Shown here one piece after another: positions 25,782 through 35,984 of a stretch of DNA of 64,000 nucleotides; positions within the stretch are counted from its first letter, which is position 1, and each line of letters begins with the position of its first letter. The position numbers and the translations under genes are program-made. The notes beneath the pieces were generated by a model. It made no database searches. It was not told the DNA's origin and was given only the letters and a program-made list of their open reading frames with translations. The DNA comes from Cellulomonas persica. Lineage in GTDB: Bacteria; Actinomycetota; Actinomycetes; Actinomycetales; Cellulomonadaceae. The stretch spans positions 62,001 through 126,000 of the forward strand of contig NZ_BJUA01000001.1 in NCBI RefSeq assembly GCF_007989825.1, written 5' to 3'.

Positions 25782-26399
25782 GTGAGCACGGTGCACGAGC
25801 TGGCGGTCTGTCACGTCGGGGCGAAGCACGGCTCGGCGGTCGGGTTCGTGGAGAGCTACGACGCGGGCGTCCTCGTGGCGCGCGTGCACTCCCCGCTGAC
25901 CGACCAGCACATCGGTGACGCCGTCCAGACGATCGTGCTCGACCCCGTGCGCGGCGAGTGCCGTTACACCGGCCTCATCGGCGGGATCACCGACGAGCAG
26001 GTGACCATCGTCGTCCAGGAGCTCGTCGAGCAGAACCAGCGCCGGTCCGCGGCTCGCGCCGAGTACCAGGCGGCGTGCATCGCGGTCCGCGACCGCGACG
26101 AGGACGGCGGGGCGATCCGCCTGTCCGTCGTGGACGTCAGCGCCTCGGGGATCCGGTTCGCGAGCCCCGCCGTCCTGGACGTGGGCGACACGGTGCGGTT
26201 CTCGCTGCCCGTCGACGCCGGCGCGGTCGACCTGCGCGCGCGGGTCCTGCGCATCGAGGACGCGCCCTGGGGCTGGCGCTACGGCTGCGAGCTGCTCGGG
26301 CTGGACAACCGCACGCGCGAGGCGCTGTTCCGGCTCGTCCTCCGGCTGCAGCGTGAGCAGGCGCGGGCGCGCGCCGACCGCCGGGCCCTGGCCGTCTGA
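25782..26399 (+). CDS. PilZ-domain protein, candidate c-di-GMP receptor
   Basis: A 205-residue cytoplasmic protein. The N-terminal 85 residues form a domain like the YcgR-N/flagellar brake-type beta fold (VHELAVCHVGAKHGSAVGFVESYDAGVL). A PilZ barrel follows, with the Arg-rich RxxxR element (QRRSAARAEYQ) and the D/N-x-S-x-x-G motif as VVDVSASGIRF, the two ligand-binding signatures of c-di-GMP receptors. The C-terminus is an Arg/Ala helix. GTG 25782 has a weak GAGG site. No cyclase or flagellar gene is adjacent, so its output is unknown. Confidence 0.85.
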   Translation: MSTVHELAVCHVGAKHGSAVGFVESYDAGVLVARVHSPLTDQHIGDAVQTIVLDPVRGECRYTGLIGGITDEQVTIVVQELVEQNQRRSAARAEYQAACIAVRDRDEDGGAIRLSVVDVSASGIRFASPAVLDVGDTVRFSLPVDAGAVDLRARVLRIEDAPWGWRYGCELLGLDNRTREALFRLVLRLQREQARARADRRALAV

Positions 26400-26433
26400 G
26401 CGGCCGAGGGTCCGCGGCGCCGACCGCGCGCGC

Positions 26434-27636
26434 CTAGACGATCGTCCGCACGCGCTTCGCGTCGGCCGACTGGGTGAGCAGCTGCTCGCTCGGCGTCGAG
26501 TCGTCGGACCAGCGCAGCAGCGCGCCCACGCCGTCGACGAGCTCCGGGGTGGCCTCCGCCGTGAACGTCACGCCGGCGTCCTGCCCCAGCGCCGCACGCG
26601 CGAGCGCGACGACCGCCGGGAAGCGTCGAGCCTCCGAGACGCCCAGCGTCTCCAGGTCGGCGTGGCTGGTCGCGAGCTCGAGCGGCTGGAGCCCGACCAG
26701 CACCTCGCGCTCCTGCAGGGTCGTGAGCGCGTCGTCGGCCAGCACCAGCTCGGCGACCTGACCGCGGCGCAGCACCTCGACCACGTCGTCGAGCGAGGTC
26801 ACGGCGCCCGCGCCGCGCCCGAGCGCCTGCCCGAACCGGTCGAGCACCCGCTGACGTCGCCGCTCGCGGCACGCGTCCACCTCGGCCCGCACGCGCGTCG
26901 CGAACGCCTCGGGCTTGGCACCCTCGCCACGGGCCCCTCCGGGCACCTCGACGACGAGCTCACGCACCTGCCGGCCGACGTTCTCGCACACCAGCGCGAC
27001 CGCCCGCACGTCGCCCGTGAGCACGATCAGCTCGGGGCACCGCTCGGCGACGCGCTTGTCGAGGAACGCGGCGACCGCCTCGGCGTTGCGCTCCCACGAG
27101 TCCTCGGCGCGCGTCTGGCTGCGACGCGACAGCCCGCCCTCGCGCGTCTTGTGCACGTCGTCGTGCCCGCCCTCGACGCTCTCGCGGACGATGTCGTCCG
27201 CCGGCGCGGAGGCCGCGCGAGCCCCGCCCGCCGACTTCCACGTGAGGTCGGCGCCCGTGCGGTCGACCGCGACGACCAGCAGGTCGACGGCCTGGTCGGC
27301 AGCGCGGACCGCGGCGACGAGGTCCGGCACGGGCCCGTGCGTCGCCACCGTCTGCGCGGGCGGCTCGGCCACGACCCGGTCCACCACGACACCGTCGGCG
27401 TCCGCGATGACGACGCGGCCGTGCGGACCCCGCACCCCGGTCGGCACGGTGACCAGGTCGGCGATCTCGTCGAGCACGCGCGCGGGCGCTCCGTCACGCT
27501 CGAGCGTGCGCCTCGCTGCTCGCCACCGGTCCGCCGCCTCCGACTCCCCCGCCGACTCGGCTCTCGTCGCGTCGAGGAAGACGGTGGTGAACGGCGACGT
27601 GCGGCCGAGCAGCGGCTTGAGCCAGTGCAGATCCAT
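26434..27636 (-). CDS. baeRF family 2 / Vms1-like protein (Rv2629 homologue)
   Basis: A 400-residue protein of the bacterial archaeo-eukaryotic release-factor family. An N-terminal domain (VFLDATRAE...) precedes a segment GGLSRRSQTRAEDSWERNAE, equivalent to the eRF1/Vms1 catalytic loop, which keeps a Gln in a basic loop. The central eRF1-like domain follows (CPELIVLTGDVRAVALVCENVG) and then an eL30-like domain ending (VGALLRWSDD). Vms1-type enzymes hydrolyse or cleave tRNA on stalled ribosomes; Mycobacterium Rv2629 is linked to dormancy. Bacterial activity is not established, so this is a family inference. ATG 27636 has a GGAGG ribosome binding site 7 nt upstream. Monocistronic. Confidence 0.85.
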   Translation of the reverse strand: MDLHWLKPLLGRTSPFTTVFLDATRAESAGESEAADRWRAARRTLERDGAPARVLDEIADLVTVPTGVRGPHGRVVIADADGVVVDRVVAEPPAQTVATHGPVPDLVAAVRAADQAVDLLVVAVDRTGADLTWKSAGGARAASAPADDIVRESVEGGHDDVHKTREGGLSRRSQTRAEDSWERNAEAVAAFLDKRVAERCPELIVLTGDVRAVALVCENVGRQVRELVVEVPGGARGEGAKPEAFATRVRAEVDACRERRRQRVLDRFGQALGRGAGAVTSLDDVVEVLRRGQVAELVLADDALTTLQEREVLVGLQPLELATSHADLETLGVSEARRFPAVVALARAALGQDAGVTFTAEATPELVDGVGALLRWSDDSTPSEQLLTQSADAKRVRTIV

Positions 27637-27813
27637 GCGGCAACCTCCAGCGGTCCAGCGGTGTGGACCTCACGGCGGGCGTGCCCGGGCGGCTGCGACG
27701 CGTCGTCGTGCCCGAGCCCTTGAGCACTCCTAACCAACCGCAGGATCGCGCGCGACGCCACCCCAGTCGAGGACGGGCGCGTGCCGGCGCCGGGAGGTGC
27801 GCCAGGAGGCGGC

Positions 27814-28164
27814 TCAGGCCTCGCCGGTGTGGTCCTGCGCGAGCGCCTCGTGGTGCCGGATGACCTCGGCGACGATGAACTCGAGGAACTTCTCGGCGAA
27901 CACCGGGTCGAGATCTGCCTCGTGCGCGAGCGCCCGCAGACGCGTCACCTGACGCTCCTCGCGGCCGGGGTCCGACGGCGGCAGACCGCGCTGCGCCTTG
28001 AGGACGCCCACCTGCTTGGTCGCCTTGAACCGCTCGGCGAGCAGGTACACGAGCGCAGCGTCGATGTTGTCGATGCTGTGCCGCAGGCGTGCGAGCTCGG
28101 GCGGGATGCCCGCAGGCTCCTGCGTCGCGGGCACGGGCGGGTGGGGCACGTCCTGGTCGGTCAC
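27814..28164 (-). CDS. Chorismate mutase (AroQ type)
   Basis: A 116-residue all-helical enzyme converting chorismate to prephenate for Phe/Tyr synthesis. The AroQ pattern is clear: LARLRHSIDNIDAALVYLLAERFKATKQVGVLKAQRGLPPSDPGREE, with the Arg near the start of helix 1, the internal Lys (VGVLKAQ) and the ERxV region. It resembles the secreted-less actinobacterial Rv0948c type that is activated by DAHP synthase. The minus-strand TAGGAT (28172-28177) lies 7 nt before GTG 28164, so the transcript may be leaderless. Confidence 0.93.
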   Translation of the reverse strand: MTDQDVPHPPVPATQEPAGIPPELARLRHSIDNIDAALVYLLAERFKATKQVGVLKAQRGLPPSDPGREERQVTRLRALAHEADLDPVFAEKFLEFIVAEVIRHHEALAQDHTGEA

Positions 28165-28194
28165 GGACGCGATCCTAGGTCGCCTGCGGACGCC

Positions 28195-29460
<1,266 letters not shown>

Positions 29461-29485
29461 GTCTCGTCCCTTCCTCGCGCTCCGC

Positions 29486-29496
29486 CGCCGTCAGCG
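29486..29496 (-). promoter_or_regulatory. ClgR-like box upstream of clpX
   Basis: On the minus strand it reads CGCTGACGGCG, a CGC-N5-GCG element preceded by AGGT, matching the known ClgR consensus core of actinobacterial clp promoters. The same 11-mer occurs before clpP1 at 31290-31300. Confidence 0.6.
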
Positions 29497-29513
29497 ACCT
29501 GCGTCCTTGCCTA

Positions 29514-29545
29514 CTACGTGCCTGTCGAGCTACGTACCCGTCGAG
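29514..29545. repeat. Two tandem 16-bp direct repeats
   Basis: CTACGTGCCTGTCGAG (29514-29529) is followed directly by CTACGTACCCGTCGAG (29530-29545), 14 of 16 bases identical. They sit 54-85 bp upstream of clpX within its promoter region. No gene is visible in 29461-29777. Confidence 0.7.
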
Positions 29546-29777
29546 CCTGTCTGGAACTTCGAGCCGGTTGCGGCGGGCCGGTGACCCGCCTGCCGCAACG
29601 TCGGTCTCCCATTGGACACTACGCCGCGCCCGGTGTCAGTCGTACCCGACCACGTGTCGCGGCGTGTCCGTGCCTCGTCCGGGGCATTTCCCGTGTCCGA
29701 AACGTTTGGGTCGCCCCGGCCTGGGCTAACGGTCCCGTTCGGGCGGTTCGTCACGGTCGCCCGGCGGTGTCCTGAAC

Positions 29778-29820
29778 GCCGACGGGCGCACGGGGCCGTA
29801 GCCCTCGTGCGCCCGTCGGC
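29778..29820 (-). terminator. Strong intrinsic-type terminator after clpP2
   Basis: Perfect arms GCCGACGGGCGCACG (29778-29792) and CGTGCGCCCGTCGGC (29806-29820), extended by GGGC/GCCC inside, give about 19 paired bases. It begins 7 nt after the clpP2 stop on the minus strand and separates clpP1P2 from clpX. Confidence 0.85.
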
Positions 29821-29826
29821 AGCCGG

Positions 29827-30534
29827 TCAGGCGCTGGGCTCGACCACGGTGGGTCGCACACCCTTGCGGCTCGCGAGCACCTGGTCGACGAGCCCGTACT
29901 CGAGCGCCTGCTGGGCCGTCAGGATCTTGTCGCGCTCGATGTCCTGGCGGACCTGGTCGAGATCGCGGCCCGTGTGGTGCGCGATCGTCTCCTCGAGCCA
30001 CTCACGCATGCGGATCAGCTCGTTCGCGTGGATCTCGATGTCGGACGCCTGCGCGTAGCCGCCACCCTCCATCGCGGGCTGGTGGATCAGCACGCGCGCG
30101 TTCGGCAGCGCGAGGCGCTTGCCGGGCGTGCCCGCAGCGAGCAGCACGGCCGCGGCGGACGCGGCCTGCCCGAGGCACACCGTCGCGATCTGCGGCTTGA
30201 TGTACTGCATCGTGTCGTAGATCGCGGTGAGCGCCGTGAACGAGCCACCGGGCGAGTTGATGTAGAGCGTGATGTCACGGTCCGGGTCGGTGCTCTCGAG
30301 CACCAGGAGCTGGGCCATGACGTCGTCGGCCGAGGCGTCGTCCACCTGCACGCCGAGGAAGATGATGCGGTCCTCGAACAGCTTGGTGTACGGGTCCTGC
30401 CGCTTGAAGCCGTAGGCCGTGCGCTCCTCGAACTGCGGCAGCACGTAGCGGGCGGAGGGCGCGGTGGCAGCCGGGCGACCGAAGCCGCCCGCGAGCGCGC
30501 CCGCGCGGGCGATGAACTGGGACTCGGTGCTCAC
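29827..30534 (-). CDS. clpP2: ATP-dependent Clp protease proteolytic subunit 2
   Basis: A 235-residue serine protease subunit. The triad is visible: Ser in [11 protein letters not shown], His in [10 protein letters not shown] and Asp in [10 protein letters not shown]. Of the two paralogues in the cluster it is the one with the longer N-terminus, as in mycobacterial ClpP2. GTG 30534 is preceded by GAGGAG at 7 nt. Together with ClpP1 it forms a mixed tetradecamer in actinobacteria (family knowledge). It follows clpP1 by 52 nt. Confidence 0.96.
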   Translation of the reverse strand: MSTESQFIARAGALAGGFGRPAATAPSARYVLPQFEERTAYGFKRQDPYTKLFEDRIIFLGVQVDDASADDVMAQLLVLESTDPDRDITLYINSPGGSFTALTAIYDTMQYIKPQIATVCLGQAASAAAVLLAAGTPGKRLALPNARVLIHQPAMEGGGYAQASDIEIHANELIRMREWLEETIAHHTGRDLDQVRQDIERDKILTAQQALEYGLVDQVLASRKGVRPTVVEPSA

Positions 30535-30586
30535 TGGTTCTCCTCGAGGTCTCAAAGGTCGACGCGCCACGGCGCAGGTCAGCAGC

Positions 30587-31201
30587 TCAGGCGGTGCCGC
30601 CGCGGCCCGTCACCGAGCTCGCGGCCTCGACGACGTGGTCGATGAAGCCGTACTCGAGCGCCTCGGGGGCGGTGAACCAGCGGTCACGGTCCGCGTCGGA
30701 GTTGATCTGCTCGACGGTCTTGCCCGTCTGCGCGGCCGTCAGCTCGGCGAGCACGGTCTTCATGTGCAGGATGAGCTGGGCGTTGATGCGCACGTCGGTG
30801 GCGGTGCCGCCGATGCCGCCCGAGGGCTGGTGCATCATCACGCGGGCGTGCGGGGTCGCGTAACGCTTGCCCTTGGCGCCCGACGAGAGCAGGAACTGGC
30901 CCATCGAGGCCGCCATGCCCATCGCGATCGTCGCGACGTCCGGCTTGATGTACTGCATGGTGTCGTAGATCGCCATGCCCGCGGTGATCGAGCCACCGGG
31001 CGAGTTGATGTACAGCCAGATGTCCTTGTCCGGGTCCTCCGCGGCGAGCAGCATCATCTGCGCGCAGATCGCGTTCGCGTTCTCGTCGCGCACCTCGGAG
31101 CCGAGCCAGATGATCCGCTCACGCAGCAGCCGGTTGTAGATGTGGTCGTTCAGGCCGAGTCCGGGAGAGTCGGCCCGGGCGATGGCCGGGTAGTCGTTCA
31201 C
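30587..31201 (-). CDS. clpP1: ATP-dependent Clp protease proteolytic subunit 1
   Basis: A 204-residue ClpP subunit with Ser in [12 protein letters not shown], His in [11 protein letters not shown] and Asp in [10 protein letters not shown]. It is the first gene of clpP1-clpP2. GTG 31201 has AAGGAG 6 nt upstream. A ClgR-like box lies about 90 bp upstream (31286-31303), between the start and the tig terminator, suggesting ClgR-activated expression under proteotoxic stress. Confidence 0.96.
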   Translation of the reverse strand: MNDYPAIARADSPGLGLNDHIYNRLLRERIIWLGSEVRDENANAICAQMMLLAAEDPDKDIWLYINSPGGSITAGMAIYDTMQYIKPDVATIAMGMAASMGQFLLSSGAKGKRYATPHARVMMHQPSGGIGGTATDVRINAQLILHMKTVLAELTAAQTGKTVEQINSDADRDRWFTAPEALEYGFIDHVVEAASSVTGRGGTA

Positions 31202-31285
31202 GAAGGCTCCTTGATCTGAGCGGGGTCCTTGCGTCGCAGTGACACTAACGCCCGCGCCGCACTCATCCGGCCCGCGCGGGGCCCG

Positions 31286-31303
31286 TTTTCGCTGACGGCG
31301 CAG
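31286..31303 (-). promoter_or_regulatory. ClgR-like box upstream of clpP1
   Basis: TTTTCGCTGACGGCGCAG contains the CGC-TGACG-GCG core (31290-31300) flanked by T residues on one side, fitting the published ClgR consensus except for one downstream flank base. The core is identical to that before clpX. Confidence 0.65.
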
Positions 31304-31340
31304 CACGAGCCGGTCGGGTCACGCTGCGCTCGCACGACGA

Positions 31341-31373
31341 GGGCCCCGCCACCGGTGGACGGTGTCGGGGCCC
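31341..31373 (-). terminator. Terminator downstream of tig
   Basis: GGGCCCCG (31341-31348) pairs with CGGGGCCC (31366-31373), and CACCG with CGGTG inside, with one mismatch and a 5-nt loop. It lies 50 nt after the tig stop. Confidence 0.8.
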
Positions 31374-31422
31374 TGCGACGTGCACGGTGGCGTGAGCGCT
31401 GGGCGTCACGCCGTGCGGCGGG

Positions 31423-32784
31423 TCAGGCCGTGGCGTCGACCGCCGCGTCGGCGACGGCGGCCGCAGCAGCCGCGTCGTCCTGCGAGGCGGCCGCGTCGTC
31501 CTCGTCGGAGCCGATGAAGTCCGACAGGTCGACGGCCGCACCCGACGGGTCGGTGACCGTGACCTGACGCAGCGCGACGGCGATCGACTTCGAGCGCGCG
31601 ACCTCGGCGACCATCGCCGGGATCTGGCCACCCTCGTCGAGCGTCTTGATGAACGTGTTCGGGTCCATCCCGTACTGGCGCGAGGCCTGCACGAGGTACT
31701 CGACGAGCTCCTGCTGCGAGACCTTGACCTCGAGCTGCTCGGCGAGCGTGTCGAGCAGGATCTGGTTGCGCAGCGCGGTCTGCGCCTGCTCGGTCACCTC
31801 GGCGCGGTGCTCGTCGTCCTCGAGACGGCCCTCGGACTCGAGGTGACGGTGCACCTCGGCCTCGACGACGCCCGACGGCACGGGGATCTCGGTGGCCGTG
31901 ACGAGCTTCTCGACGAGCAGGTCACGCGCCTGCACCGCCTGGTTGGAGACCTTGGTGCGGGCGGCCTGCTCGCGCAGGTCCTCCTTGAGCTCGTCCAGCG
32001 TGTCGAACTCCGAGGCGAGCTGCGCGAAGTCGTCGTCCGCGTCCGGCAGCTGGCGCTCCTTGACCGTCGTCGCCGTGACCGTCACGAGGGCCTTCTCGCC
32101 CGCGTGCTCGCCACCGGCCAGCTCGGTCTCGAACGTCGTGGTCTCGCCGGCCGACAGGCCCGTCAGCGCCTCGTCAAGGCCCTCGAGCATGTTGCCCGAG
32201 CCGATCTGGTAGCTCACGCCGGAGACCGAGTCGACCTCCTCGTCGCCGATCTTGGCGACCAGGTCGACGACGACGAAGTTGCCGACCGCGGCGGGCGCGT
32301 CGATGCCGACCAGCGTGCCGAAGCGCTCACGCAGCGCGTCCAGGCGGGCCTCGAGGTCCTCGTCGGTGACCTCGACGCCGTCGACCTCGATCGCGATCTC
32401 GGACAGCGCGGGGACGGTGATCTCGGGACGCACCTCGACCTCGGCGGAGAAGTGCAGCTCGCCCTCCTCGTCACCGGGCACCAGGCCGGGGACCTTGGTG
32501 ACCTCGACCTCGGGCTGACCCAGCGGGCGCAGGTTGTTCTCGCGGATCGCCTCGGCGTAGAACCCGCCCAGACCCTCGTTCACGGCGTGCTCGATCACCG
32601 CGGGACGTCCGACGCGCTGGTCGATGATGCGCGGCGGCACCTTGCCCTTGCGGAAGCCGGGGACGGTGACCTGCTCCGCGATGTGCTCGTACGCGTGCGC
32701 GATGCTCGGCCGGAGCTCGTCGTACGTCACCTCGACGGTCAGCTTGACCTTCGTCGGCTCCAGGGTCTCGACGGCGCTCTTCAC
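31423..32784 (-). CDS. tig: Trigger factor
   Basis: A 453-residue ribosome-bound chaperone and peptidyl-prolyl isomerase. The N-terminal ribosome-binding domain ends with the GFRKGKVPP signature (FRK motif), followed by an FKBP-like domain (GDFVVVDLVAKIG..) and a helical C-terminal domain. The last 35 residues are an Ala/Asp-rich tail. GTG 32784 is preceded by GGAGAG at about 9 nt. It heads the tig-clpP1-clpP2-clpX block conserved in bacteria, but here a terminator separates it from clpP1. Confidence 0.96.
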   Translation of the reverse strand: MKSAVETLEPTKVKLTVEVTYDELRPSIAHAYEHIAEQVTVPGFRKGKVPPRIIDQRVGRPAVIEHAVNEGLGGFYAEAIRENNLRPLGQPEVEVTKVPGLVPGDEEGELHFSAEVEVRPEITVPALSEIAIEVDGVEVTDEDLEARLDALRERFGTLVGIDAPAAVGNFVVVDLVAKIGDEEVDSVSGVSYQIGSGNMLEGLDEALTGLSAGETTTFETELAGGEHAGEKALVTVTATTVKERQLPDADDDFAQLASEFDTLDELKEDLREQAARTKVSNQAVQARDLLVEKLVTATEIPVPSGVVEAEVHRHLESEGRLEDDEHRAEVTEQAQTALRNQILLDTLAEQLEVKVSQQELVEYLVQASRQYGMDPNTFIKTLDEGGQIPAMVAEVARSKSIAVALRQVTVTDPSGAAVDLSDFIGSDEDDAAASQDDAAAAAAVADAAVDATA

Positions 32785-33036
32785 TTCGATGCTCTCCAAC
32801 TGATCGGAATGGTTCGCCGTTCCCGGCGGCTGCGAGGGCGCTGCGCGGCGTCGGGCTCTAGGAGGCTCTCGGCGCGCACGGGCGACCCTCGATGGTACGT
32901 CACGGGCAGGAGCGGGCACGAATCTCCGGCAGGCCGCACGGCACCGCCGCACTGCACCGCGGGGCTCAGGCCCGGATTCGGGACACCGCATCGGAGCCGG
33001 TACCCTGACGTCGCCGGCCGCGCCTTCGCGGCCTGT

Positions 33037-33107
33037 GCGGACGTAGCTCAATGGTAGAGCCCCAGTCTTCCAAACTGGCTACGCGGGTTCGATTCCCGTC
33101 GTCCGCT
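33037..33107 (+). tRNA. tRNA-Gly (anticodon TCC)
   Basis: Acceptor arms GCGGACG (33037-33043) and CGTCCGC (33100-33106) pair fully, with discriminator T. The D-loop has AGCTCAATGGTAGAGC, the anticodon arm is CCAGT-CTTCCAA-ACTGG, and the T-loop is TTCGATT. CCA is not encoded. Confidence 0.97.
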
Positions 33108-33586
33108 CCGAGCGTCTCCGCGGGTCAGATGCCGTCTCGGGCCGAAAGTGCGGCCCTGCAGGAATGCCCCAACAGCTCAGACGCCTCCTGGCGGAGCTCG
33201 CGAAGTCCGACGGTCGCGGTCATGCCCGAGGGCTACGGCGCCGGTTGCACAAGTGCTACTCGCCGATCCGATGCCGGTCTCGGGTGAGAACCTGCCGTCG
33301 TCATCGCTCGTCCGGCGGACGCGCAGCGAGGCCGTCCAGGTCGCCTGCGGGCGGTCCGCGAGCTCGAAGGTCCTGTGGCATTCCACCCCTGCCCGCACGA
33401 CGAGGCCCGGGGGCCCTCCTGGGTTCCGAGGGCGTCTCGTCGACCGTTCGAGCGAGGCGCCGCGTGACCCGGGTCACACCGCGTGTCGACGGCTGCGTCG
33501 CCGATGCCGCACGCGGCGGTCCGCTGCGGTGCTCTACTCGTCTCGTCGCTGCGCGAGGCGCGCCGCGGCGGACAGGGGGGAAGCAC
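33108..33586. other. 479-bp gap without a recognisable gene
   Basis: Between tRNA-Gly and a lipoprotein gene. Open frames here lack starts with ribosome binding sites and have no coding character. Two related strings, GATGCCGTCTCGGGC (near 33128) and GATGCCGGTCTCGGG (near 33269), recur 140 bp apart. G+C seems slightly lower than around. I see no partner copy of the tRNA 3' end that would mark an integrated element. Confidence 0.5.
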
Positions 33587-34156
33587 ATGTCGTCCTTGGT
33601 CGAGCGCCCGTCGGGCGTGCTGCTGACGTGCGGTGCGGCACTGGCCGCGGCCGCCCTGATCGGCGCGTGCGCGACCGCCGACGCGGGCGGTCGCGCGACC
33701 ACTGCCGAGCAGCTCGAGACGCTCGCAGGGTTGGTGGACGTGACGCCGTCGCCCGAGCTGCACGGCCCCGTGCTGACTGCCGGCACGGTGGTCGGCGCGG
33801 GCGCGGGGGTCCCCGTGGTCGCGATGGCGTGGCCTGACGACGCCACGCTCGGCGAGATGCAGATCGGGGACGACGTCAAGCTGATCCCGATCGCCGCGAC
33901 CTTGACAGGGTCCGAAGGCCGGTTCGAGCTCGTCGCCGACCCTGTTGCGGTCGCGGCGCTGACCGGCGGGAGCGAGGTGACCGTCAACTTCGACGTGCAG
34001 GTCATCGGCGCCGACCCGCTGGCCCAGTGGTCCACCTCGGCCGTGCTGTCGCCTCAGATCGCCGCCGACGACTCGCTCGAGCACCCGCTGGCGGACGACA
34101 TCACGATCGAGGCGGATGCACCGCAGACCGTGGACGAGCTCACCGCCGGTCGGTGA
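33587..34156 (+). CDS. Predicted lipoprotein, unknown function
   Basis: A 189-residue exported protein with signal peptide and lipobox ALIGAC (Cys28). The mature part is strand-rich and suggests one or two Ig-like or carboxypeptidase-regulatory-like domains (VAMAWPDDATLGEMQ, ATLTGSEGRFELVAD, SEVTVNFDVQVIG). ATG 33587 follows a run of G (GGGGGGAA). Convergent with the DUF1801 gene, 13 nt apart. No family recognised. Confidence 0.72.
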   Translation: MSSLVERPSGVLLTCGAALAAAALIGACATADAGGRATTAEQLETLAGLVDVTPSPELHGPVLTAGTVVGAGAGVPVVAMAWPDDATLGEMQIGDDVKLIPIAATLTGSEGRFELVADPVAVAALTGGSEVTVNFDVQVIGADPLAQWSTSAVLSPQIAADDSLEHPLADDITIEADAPQTVDELTAGR

Positions 34157-34169
34157 CGCGCAGGCCGTC

Positions 34170-34613
34170 TCAGGCCGCTGCCCGGCGGATGAGTGCCGCG
34201 ATCGTCTCCTCGACCTCGTCGGTCAGCTCCGTCACTGCGTAGGCGGTCGGCCACATGGGGCCGTCGTCGAGCGCGGCGGGCTCCTCGAAGCCGAGGATCG
34301 CGTAGCGGGTCTTGAACTTGGCGGCCGCCTTGAAGAAGCACAGGACCTTGCCGTCCTTGGCGTACGCGGGCATGCCGTACCAGGTGCGCGGGGTCAGGTG
34401 GGGCGCCTCGGCGCGCACGATCGCGTGGATGCGCTCGGCCAGGACGCGGTCGGCGTCGGGCATCTCGGCGATCTTCGCGAGCACGTCGGACTCGAGATCG
34501 GCGGCCTTCGCGGCCTTGCCGCCGCGGGCGGACTGGGCGCGCAGCTCGGCCGCGCGCTCCTTCATGGCGGCGCGCTCGTCGTCGGTGAACGTGTCGGTCT
34601 TCGTCGTGCTCAT
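34170..34613 (-). CDS. DUF1801 / YdhG-like protein
   Basis: A 147-residue small cytoplasmic protein of the DUF1801 (YdhG/iron chaperone frataxin-like fold) family. Typical segments are [40 protein letters not shown], including the WYGMPAY turn. An N-terminal charged helix ([17 protein letters not shown]) precedes it. ATG 34613 has AGGAG 8 nt upstream. Function unproven. Confidence 0.85.
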   Translation of the reverse strand: MSTTKTDTFTDDERAAMKERAAELRAQSARGGKAAKAADLESDVLAKIAEMPDADRVLAERIHAIVRAEAPHLTPRTWYGMPAYAKDGKVLCFFKAAAKFKTRYAILGFEEPAALDDGPMWPTAYAVTELTDEVEETIAALIRRAAA

Positions 34614-34759
34614 GGTCGTCTCCTGGTACCTCGTCGGGATGGCGTTGCCACCACGCTAGAGACCGCGTCGACGTCCGCGCTTCTCGGATCCTGACCGATG
34701 TGCGTCAGCGGCTCGTGGCACGCTGAACGCGCTGGTCGGGGCGACGGTGGGGAGCGCAC

Positions 34760-35941
34760 GTGATCGAGACCATGGCGGTCGAGGGCTACCGCTCGCTGCG
34801 TGAGCTCGTGCTGCCGCTGGGACGGCTGACGGTGGTCACGGGCGCGAACGGCACCGGCAAGTCGGGCGTGTACCGCGCGCTGCGGCTGCTCGCCGAGTGC
34901 GCGCTCGGCGGGGCGGTCGGGGCGGTGGCCCGGGAGGGCGGGTTGCGGTCGACGCTGTGGGCAGGGCCGGAGCACGGCACACGCCGGCGGGACGGGGCGG
35001 CGCAGGGCACGGTCCGCACGCGTCCCGTGGCGCTGCGGCTGGGGTTCGCGAGCCCCGACGACCTCGGCTACGCGGTCGACCTGGGGCTGCCCAAGGACGG
35101 CGGCTCGGCGTTCCTGCTCGACCCCGAGATCAAGGTCGAGACGATCTGGTCGGGCCCGATGCTGCGTCCCGCGACGACGCTCGCCGAACGCCGGGGTCCG
35201 GCCGTGCGGGTCCGCGACGACGAGGGCGACTGGCAGGCCGTGGGCGGACGGCTGCGGCCGTACGACTCGATGCTCTCGGAGGTTGTCGACCCGACGGGCG
35301 CGCCGGAGATCGTCGCGGTGCGCGAGCGGCTGCGGGGCTGGCGGTTCTACGACCACCTGCGCACCGACGCCGACGCGCCCGCGCGCCAGGTGCGCGTCGG
35401 GACGCGCACGACCGCGCTGGCCCACGACGGCGGCGACCTCGCGGCGGCCCTGGAGACCGCGCGTGACGCGGGCCGGGGCGACGAGATCGACGAGTACGTC
35501 GACCGCGCGTTCCCGGGTGCGCGCGCAGTGGTCCGGGCGCACGACGGCCGGTTCGCGCTCGAGCTGCACCGCGCGTCGCTCCTGCGGCCCCTGGACGCCG
35601 CCGAGCTGTCCGACGGCACGCTGCGCTACCTGCTGTGGGTGGCCGCGCTGCTGACGCCACGCCCGCCCGAGCTGCTCGTGCTCAACGAGCCGGAGACGAG
35701 CCTGCACCCCGACGTGCTCGCCGCTCTGGCGCAGCTCGTGCGCCGCGCGAGCCGGGACTCGCAGGTGGTCGTCGTGACGCACTCCGACGAGCTCGCGTCC
35801 GCCCTACGCGCGGACGCGCGCGACGGGCTGGGCCGCGACGACGTGCACGACGTCGAGCTGCGGCTCGAGAACGGCGAGACGGTCGTCGCCGGCCGTGAGG
35901 GGCCGCTCGACCAGCCCGCGTGGCACTGGCCGTCGCGGTGA
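34760..35941 (+). CDS. AAA-family ATPase, RecF/OLD-like
   Basis: A 393-residue ABC/SMC-like ATPase. Walker A GANGTGKSGVYRALRLL starts near residue 30 after GYRSLRELVLPLGRLTVVTG. The ABC signature region is ELSDGTLRYLLWVAALL and Walker B is ELLVLNEPETSLHPDVL with catalytic Glu; the H-loop is VVVVTHSDELA. Proteins of this type (COG4637) are stand-alone predicted ATPases related to OLD nucleases and RecF; no TOPRIM nuclease domain follows. GTG 34760 lies behind GGGGAG. The genomic context gives no partner gene, so a defence role is only possible, not supported. Confidence 0.87.
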   Translation: MIETMAVEGYRSLRELVLPLGRLTVVTGANGTGKSGVYRALRLLAECALGGAVGAVAREGGLRSTLWAGPEHGTRRRDGAAQGTVRTRPVALRLGFASPDDLGYAVDLGLPKDGGSAFLLDPEIKVETIWSGPMLRPATTLAERRGPAVRVRDDEGDWQAVGGRLRPYDSMLSEVVDPTGAPEIVAVRERLRGWRFYDHLRTDADAPARQVRVGTRTTALAHDGGDLAAALETARDAGRGDEIDEYVDRAFPGARAVVRAHDGRFALELHRASLLRPLDAAELSDGTLRYLLWVAALLTPRPPELLVLNEPETSLHPDVLAALAQLVRRASRDSQVVVVTHSDELASALRADARDGLGRDDVHDVELRLENGETVVAGREGPLDQPAWHWPSR

Positions 35942-35984
35942 CGGCCACCGGCCGCCCGCACCGCCTCCGGTCTGCGACGACGCC

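Noticed and set aside
33037-33107. tRNA-Gly as attachment site of an integrated element
   Set aside because: No integrase gene and no duplicated tRNA 3' end within the window.
34760-35941. OLD-type anti-phage defence system
   Set aside because: The ATPase lacks a TOPRIM nuclease domain and no partner nuclease adjoins; only the ATPase family can be supported.
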